Source: Shouchella tritolerans
GTDB lineage: Bacteria > Bacillota > Bacilli > Bacillales > Bacillaceae_D
NCBI RefSeq assembly: GCF_025770735.1
Contig: NZ_JAODPB010000006.1
Coordinates: 124,001 to 188,000, forward strand
Direction: 5' to 3'
DNA: 64,000 nucleotides
A model generated the notes under the pieces. The model had not been told where the DNA came from. It was given only the letters and a program-made list of their open reading frames with translations, and ran no database searches. Below, piece by piece: positions 58,324-64,000 of this stretch. The number at the start of each line of letters is the position of its first letter. Position 1 is the stretch's first letter. The translations under genes were made by a program, and so were the position numbers.

Positions 58324-59241
58324 TTAGTCAATGGTCAGGACAACTTTTCCGCAACCATGCCCCGTTTCAACTGCCCGATGGGCATCTGCTGCCTGCTCAA
58401 GTGTGAATGTATTTCGAACGTGGATTTTTATCTTTCCTTGAACATAAAGGGTTACAAGTTCGGACAGCTGCTCCGTTGAACGTTCACTTCGTATCAGTTG
58501 AACGCCAAGTTCTTCTCCACGATCAAACGTAACAATTGTGCCAATTCGCTCCTTATTTTTAACCAGCTTTACAGAAGCAACTAACGCATCGTTACCCGCA
58601 GCGTCTAAAGCCACATCTATACCTTTGGGGGAGAGAGAACGCACCCTATCAACAAGCCCTGTTCCATAGACAACAGGGATCGCGCCTAATGAATGAAGGT
58701 AATCGTGATTGCGTTCGCTGGCAGTGCCTATGACTGTTGCCGCTCCCCATGCTTTCGCCAGTTGTACCGCAAAACTGCCAACTCCCCCTGCTGCAGCATG
58801 AATCAATACAGTGTCTCCCTTATAAACACCCAGCTTGCGTAATGCCGTGTAAGCGGTTTGCCCAGAAGCTGTTAAAACACCTGCATGTTCCCATGGCATT
58901 TCCTTAGGCTTTTTTACAATTTGCTCGACATTGACAACTACATATTCGGCATAACAAGCGATTAACGCCCAGCCTAAAACCTCATCACCGACATTGAAAC
59001 TGGTAACGCCTGTCCCAACTTGATCGATGATCCCAGAGAATTCGTTGCCGAGAATTTGTGGAAAAGCAATCTGTAGCCCCGGCGGTGCCCAACCCGTACT
59101 ACGCACTGCACAATCAAATGGTTGGACGCCAGCTGCTTTAACCTGGACACGAACTTGACCGGCTCCAGCTTGCGGGTCATCCATTTCCATTACACGTAAT
59201 ACTTCTGGAGGGCCGTAACTAGTAAATGCCGCTGCTCGCAT
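58324..59241 (-). CDS. quinone oxidoreductase-like NADP-dependent enzyme (MDR superfamily)
   Basis: This 305-residue medium-chain reductase lacks the zinc ligands of alcohol dehydrogenases. The N-terminal GroES-like domain has GNEFSGIIDQVGTGV and the nucleotide site is HAAAGGVGSFAVQLAKAWGA near residue 150-169. Such enzymes reduce quinones or enones with NADPH. The gene follows a VOC-family gene and both are divergent from a LysR regulator, which suggests a detoxification or aldehyde-response unit. GGGGTG lies before ATG 59241. Confidence 0.9.
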   Translation of the reverse strand: MRAAAFTSYGPPEVLRVMEMDDPQAGAGQVRVQVKAAGVQPFDCAVRSTGWAPPGLQIAFPQILGNEFSGIIDQVGTGVTSFNVGDEVLGWALIACYAEYVVVNVEQIVKKPKEMPWEHAGVLTASGQTAYTALRKLGVYKGDTVLIHAAAGGVGSFAVQLAKAWGAATVIGTASERNHDYLHSLGAIPVVYGTGLVDRVRSLSPKGIDVALDAAGNDALVASVKLVKNKERIGTIVTFDRGEELGVQLIRSERSTEQLSELVTLYVQGKIKIHVRNTFTLEQAADAHRAVETGHGCGKVVLTID

Positions 59242-59268
59242 CGAACACACCCCTTTTTTAATATTGAT

Positions 59269-59604
59269 TTAGTGGAAAACTTCAACTTTGAATCCTCCAG
59301 GGGCTTCAACATAAAAAGTCCAACGATGAGCCCTTTTTGGCGGTTTAACTTTAAACCCATCCTCCATCAATCGTTGATTGATTTTATTTACCTGCTCTTC
59401 ACTCTCTTGCTCAAAACCTATATGAAAGCCCTTTGGATAGTTGATTTGAGAGCCTTTCATCAAGGCGAGCAAAAACCCGTTTTTATCGGCCATGATTGCG
59501 AAAGAATCACTACTGCTTCGTGCATGTACATCGAAATACTTCTCCAAAAACTCTCGCGTAGCATTTACGTCAGTAACGGTAAGGTTTATGTGGTTTAATT
59601 TCAT
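59269..59604 (-). CDS. VOC (glyoxalase/bleomycin resistance) family protein
   Basis: This 111-residue protein has one VOC module pair: MKLNHINLTVTDVNATREFLEKYF at the start and RAHRWTFYVEAPGGFKVEVFH at the end, with metal-ligand candidates at the first His and last Glu. The family includes glyoxalases, dioxygenases and drug-binding proteins. GAGAGGGA precedes ATG 59604. It is the first gene of the unit with the oxidoreductase. Confidence 0.85.
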   Translation of the reverse strand: MKLNHINLTVTDVNATREFLEKYFDVHARSSSDSFAIMADKNGFLLALMKGSQINYPKGFHIGFEQESEEQVNKINQRLMEDGFKVKPPKRAHRWTFYVEAPGGFKVEVFH

Positions 59605-59791
59605 AGTTCCCTCTCCCTCTTCATCCATATTTTACAGAGAACAACGATTTGAAAAGCCAACAAGACATAGTAGGGAATATGTTCTCTTTGTCATCTTGCA
59701 ATGATTATCTTATGATAAATAATAAATAAATTAAAATATATCTATCTATATAAATAAATAACCTTAAGTATATGAAAAAGGAGTGAACATA

Positions 59792-60691
59792 ATGGAGCTG
59801 CTACAACTGTATTATTTCCGAACTGTTGCCAGGTTGGAACATATGACAAAAGCAGCCCAAGAAATTCGTATCGCCCAACCCGCTCTTAGTAAGACGATTG
59901 CTCGGTTGGAAGAAGACTTGGGCGTACCGTTGTTTGACCGCAAGGGAAGGAATATTCGACTGAATTCGTTTGGAAAGGTATTTCTCGAAAAAGTAGAAAT
60001 GGCGCTAACGGCACTTGAAGACGGAAGAAAAGAAATCGAGGATCTAGCAGGGATGGAAAGAGGCCGTGTTTTTTTATCAACGACTACTCATAAATGCTTT
60101 TCTGACCTCATTGGCACTTTCATTTCCAAGCATCCTGACATTCAGCTCCAAATTAATCAAGCCTCATCTTATGAAAAGATAAAACAACTAAGGAATGGCG
60201 ATATTGATTTTTGCATTACGTTTCCCCCATTGAAAGTCGAGGGAATAAGCGGGAAATCCTTTCTCACTGAAGAAATTTTACTGGCTGTGCCTTTCACCCA
60301 TCGATTTGCAAATCGGAAAAGCATTGACCTAAGTGAATTGGCAGATGATGCTTTTATAAACATAAAAGAGGGGAATCCTTTTCGAGAAATGACAGATGAT
60401 TTTTGTAAACAGGCGGGGTTTTCCGCAAATATCGTTTGCGAAGTTGACGAACTTTCTGCAATAAGTCATTTCCTTCGTACTGGGATTGGCGTTGCTTTTT
60501 TACCAGAAACGTTTATAGAAGACAAACAGGTACCGTTTCACCTTTTGCATATTGACAATCCAGTGTGCCAGCGTACTTACCAAATCGCATGGCTTGAAGG
60601 CCGTTACTTATCCAGTGCGGCACGGCAATTTCGAGATTTTATGTACGATTATTTTAACGAATTTCGGAATCAAAAAAACGGAGTCTCATAA
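59792..60691 (+). CDS. LysR family transcriptional regulator
   Basis: This 299-residue regulator has a classic LysR N-terminus (LQLYYFRTVARLEHMTKAA, then AQPALSKTIARLEEDLGVPLFDRKGR) and a C-terminal co-inducer domain with a periplasmic-binding-protein fold. It is divergent from the VOC-oxidoreductase pair across 187 bp of A+T-rich DNA and probably activates it. AAAGGAG lies before ATG 59792; a GTG three codons upstream is less likely. The inducer is unknown. Confidence 0.92.
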   Translation: MELLQLYYFRTVARLEHMTKAAQEIRIAQPALSKTIARLEEDLGVPLFDRKGRNIRLNSFGKVFLEKVEMALTALEDGRKEIEDLAGMERGRVFLSTTTHKCFSDLIGTFISKHPDIQLQINQASSYEKIKQLRNGDIDFCITFPPLKVEGISGKSFLTEEILLAVPFTHRFANRKSIDLSELADDAFINIKEGNPFREMTDDFCKQAGFSANIVCEVDELSAISHFLRTGIGVAFLPETFIEDKQVPFHLLHIDNPVCQRTYQIAWLEGRYLSSAARQFRDFMYDYFNEFRNQKNGVS

Positions 60692-60930
60692 TCTTCCAAC
60701 TACATCTGCTTATTAAGGAGATCACTAATAATTAGAACTACAAAAGGATGTAGACCTGATAATTCAACAACAATTCTAGTTACTTAACAAGAGGGACGTT
60801 ATCACTACTAAATTTTTGAATGCGTAAAAGCCATGGGCCACGTTGGGGTTCCCTTTTTTAGTTAGCTTTTTAATCTAAACGCTCTCCATTAGCAGTGCTT
60901 ACCTTCTAATGGTTTTCCATCCTTTATTGT
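60692..60930. other. intergenic stretch between the LysR gene and groEL
   Basis: I see no gene, RNA or terminator in this 239-bp part of the gap; frames are short in all directions. The remaining part up to groEL holds two hairpins described separately. Confidence 0.55.
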
Positions 60931-60937
60931 ACAAAAA

Positions 60938-60984
60938 AAGCCTGCCGACTGTTTCGGTAAAACCGAAACTTTGTCGACAGGCTT
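60938..60984 (-). terminator. groEL terminator
   Basis: A two-tier hairpin: outer arms 60938-60944 with 60978-60984, inner arms TTTCGGT and ACCGAAA around an AAA loop. It is followed on the minus strand by a T run. It ends the groES-groEL operon. Confidence 0.9.
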
Positions 60985-60985
60985 G

Positions 60986-61011
60986 AAGGTTGCTAGCTAA
61001 CAAGCAACCTT
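60986..61011 (-). terminator. hairpin directly after groEL
   Basis: A perfect 9-bp stem (60986-60994 with 61003-61011) with an 8-nt loop sits between groEL and its terminator. It has no T tract and may stabilise the 3' end of the message. Confidence 0.6.
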
Positions 61012-61064
61012 CACCTCTTTATAAGGAAAGGGGCGCGCAAGGCACCCCAAGGTGGAAGAATGCC

Positions 61065-62726
<1,662 letters not shown>

Positions 62727-62739
62727 TTAGTTCCCTTAC

Positions 62740-63024
62740 TTAGCCAATAATCGCTAGTACATCGCTCTCGCGAAGAATGAGGTATTCTGTGCCTTCATAC
62801 TTCACTTCTGTACCTGCATATTTAGAGAAGATGATTGAATCGCCTTCTTTTACTTCAAGTGCCACTTTTTCGCCGTTGTCTGTAACGCGACCTGTGCCGA
62901 CAGCAACAACCTTGCCTTCTTGCGGCTTTTCTTTTGCAGAATCAGGCAAAACAATCCCACTTGCAGTTTTTTCCTCAGATTGGATTTGCTCAATGATGAT
63001 GCGATCTCCTAATGGTTTTAACAA
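62740..63024 (-). CDS. groES: 10 kDa co-chaperonin
   Basis: GroES caps the GroEL chamber. The 94-residue protein has the mobile loop [19 protein letters not shown] near residue 17-35 and the domain end with [14 protein letters not shown]. The start is TTG (Leu-Lys-Pro-Leu-Gly-Asp-Arg follows) after AAAGGAGGGTG, the same start codon as in B. subtilis; a GTG three codons upstream overlaps the ribosome site. Confidence 0.98.
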   Translation of the reverse strand: MLKPLGDRIIIEQIQSEEKTASGIVLPDSAKEKPQEGKVVAVGTGRVTDNGEKVALEVKEGDSIIFSKYAGTEVKYEGTEYLILRESDVLAIIG

Positions 63025-63060
63025 GGAAAACACCCTCCTTTGAAGACGTATGTAGTCTTA

Positions 63061-63087
63061 TTAGCACTCGGATTCGATGAGTGCTAA
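63061..63087. promoter_or_regulatory. groE operator: CIRCE operator (HrcA binding site)
   Basis: TTAGCACTC at 63061-63069 and GAGTGCTAA at 63079-63087 form the exact 9-9-9 inverted repeat bound by the heat-shock repressor HrcA. It lies between the promoter and groES, so HrcA represses the chaperonin operon. Confidence 0.98.
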
Positions 63088-63097
63088 CACAATTATT

Positions 63098-63126
63098 ATA
63101 ATAATCATTCCCCACTTGTTTTGCAA
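63098..63126 (-). promoter_or_regulatory. sigma-A promoter of groES-groEL
   Basis: On the minus strand TTGCAA (63126-63121), a 17-bp spacer and TATTAT (63103-63098) lie just upstream of the CIRCE element. TATAAT overlaps three bases further on as an alternative. Confidence 0.75.
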
Positions 63127-63253
63127 GGGGGTTGCTTGACTTTTTTTGTCGATTTACAAGAGATTTTTATTCTAAGTGCTGTTCACTGAATTTATGGATA
63201 AACTATGGTATGATGAAGCAACGAAAGTCTGATTATGTTAAAGGAGTTACGCT

Positions 63254-63976
63254 GTGACAAAACGTTATTTACTCGTCGTGTTTGCTTATATCGTCATGCA
63301 GACTGGTCTGGCTATTTTTGTAAGCTGGCTGCTGATGCGTTATTTTGCCATTTCCGGCGCCTTGAACATCGGCTTGTCATCCATTATTACATTTACGATT
63401 GGTTTAATCGCCATCCTCCTTATTTTACGCAAAGACGAAGACAGAGGCGGGGGCCTTCCTGGAAAGAAAGCGACTGTTCCAGAAACAATTGCTTGGTCGC
63501 TTATCGGTATCTTCCTTGTATTTGCGACACAAACCGTTGCCGGCTTGATTGAGCAACAGCTTCTTGGGATTGACCAAGGGTCTGAAAATACTGCGCAACT
63601 GGTTCAAGTCGCCCAAGATTTTTTGCCTTTTATTCTTGTTGTGGCGATTCTTGGCCCGATTATTGAGGAACTTGTTTTTCGAAAAGCCATTTTTGGCTGG
63701 ATTTATGTCCGCACCAATTTTTTTGTTGCGGCGCTCATAAGCTCGATTATTTTTGCTGTCATCCACTTTGATTTTCAACATATTTTGATATATGCTGCTA
63801 TGGGTTTTTCGTTTGCCTTCTTATACGTAAAAACGAAACGGATTATTGTACCTATTATCTCCCATATGGCGATCAACAGTTTTGTCGTCATTGTCCAAGT
63901 CGTGTTTGCTGAGCAACTAACGGAGATTATGGAGCAATACGAGCAGCAGTCATCCTTTATCCAGTTATTCTTTTAG
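63254..63976 (+). CDS. ydiL: CPBP family intramembrane glutamic protease, YdiL-like
   Basis: This 240-residue membrane protein has about seven helices and the CPBP (Abi) motifs: GPIIEELVFRKAIFGWIY near residue 137-154 with the catalytic Glu pair and Arg, the histidine in IFAVIHFDF, and HMAIN near the C-terminus. The family cleaves membrane-bound substrates, such as prenylated proteins or bacteriocin-related peptides. As in B. subtilis it is divergent from groES. The start is GTG 63254 after AAAGGAG; TGGTATGAT at 63206-63214 is a probable extended -10. Confidence 0.92.
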   Translation: MTKRYLLVVFAYIVMQTGLAIFVSWLLMRYFAISGALNIGLSSIITFTIGLIAILLILRKDEDRGGGLPGKKATVPETIAWSLIGIFLVFATQTVAGLIEQQLLGIDQGSENTAQLVQVAQDFLPFILVVAILGPIIEELVFRKAIFGWIYVRTNFFVAALISSIIFAVIHFDFQHILIYAAMGFSFAFLYVKTKRIIVPIISHMAINSFVVIVQVVFAEQLTEIMEQYEQQSSFIQLFF

Positions 63977-63985
63977 GGGTGCCCT

Positions 63986-64000
63986 ATGACAAAGTCGCCA
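63986..64000 (+). CDS. start of a YdiK-like small membrane protein gene, cut by the window edge
   Basis: Only five codons (Met-Thr-Lys-Ser-Pro) are visible, with AGGGGTG upstream. In B. subtilis ydiK adjoins ydiL and encodes a small membrane protein that begins in a similar way, so the identification rests on order alone. Confidence 0.45.

Noticed and set aside
58131-58406. A 91-codon plus-strand frame starting near 58131
   Set aside because: It crosses two terminator hairpins and the end of the oxidoreductase gene and lacks a known domain.

Overview
The window reads as chromosome of an alkaliphilic, spore-forming member of the Bacillaceae, most like Shouchella (Bacillus) clausii. Grounds: the B. 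subtilis-like order yeaC-yeaD-yebA-guaA and groES-groEL divergent from ydiL; a CIRCE element; strong AGGAGG ribosome binding sites with many TTG and GTG starts; YjcZ-like and Gly/Tyr-rich small proteins typical of spore formers; and perfect short terminators. This is inference from gene content and order; no database was searched.

Layout. 1-6.2 kb is accessory: the end of an ABC-2 exporter, a LysE exporter, a membrane protein divergent from a TetR regulator, a nucleotidyltransferase-fold protein, an SRPBCC protein, and two decayed genes on the minus strand (a serine recombinase and a DHA2 drug-efflux pump). 6.2-12.3 kb is guaA with the yeaC/yeaD/yebA (MoxR ATPase, DUF58, transglutaminase) operon. 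12.4-17.6 kb holds a one-cysteine thioredoxin-fold protein, a secreted phosphoesterase, two small low-complexity proteins, a PBP3-like transpeptidase lipoprotein and a nitroreductase. 17.7-28.8 kb is a phage tail and lysis module without any head, terminase, integrase or repressor gene. 28.8-32 kb is an ectoine-type ABC importer (ehuBCDA). 32.3-39.5 kb has a lipoprotein, a HAD phosphatase, the csbB-gtcA-yfhO glycosylation operon, two tiny membrane proteins and a ferritin-like protein. 39.5-50 kb is a formate dehydrogenase and molybdenum-cofactor supercluster. 50-53 kb has an HpaB-type protein, an Fpg/Nei glycosylase and a queuosine-precursor transporter under a preQ1-I riboswitch. 53.2-58 kb is an ascorbate-type PTS operon with a PRD regulator and a SIS protein. 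58-60.7 kb is an oxidoreductase/VOC pair divergent from a LysR regulator. 60.9-64 kb is groES-groEL, ydiL and the start of a ydiK-like gene.

How parts work together. The cofactor genes (moaA-E, moeA, mobA, mobB) build the molybdopterin guanine dinucleotide that the formate dehydrogenase needs; fdhD prepares that enzyme and the neighbouring FNT channel moves formate. CsbB, GtcA and YfhO fit a three-part system that charges undecaprenyl phosphate with a sugar, flips it and decorates a cell-surface polymer. The tail module encodes, in order of transcription, an ArpU-type activator, tail tube, frameshifted tail chaperones, tape measure, distal tail protein, a large receptor-binding fibre with a C-terminal autochaperone, holin and amidase.

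The best candidate for an undescribed system is this tail module. It has what a flexible (F-type, monocin-like) tailocin would need to assemble and be released, apart from a visible tail terminator gene. It retains an intact -1 frameshift site in the chaperone gene, which argues that it is kept by selection and is not simply a dying prophage.
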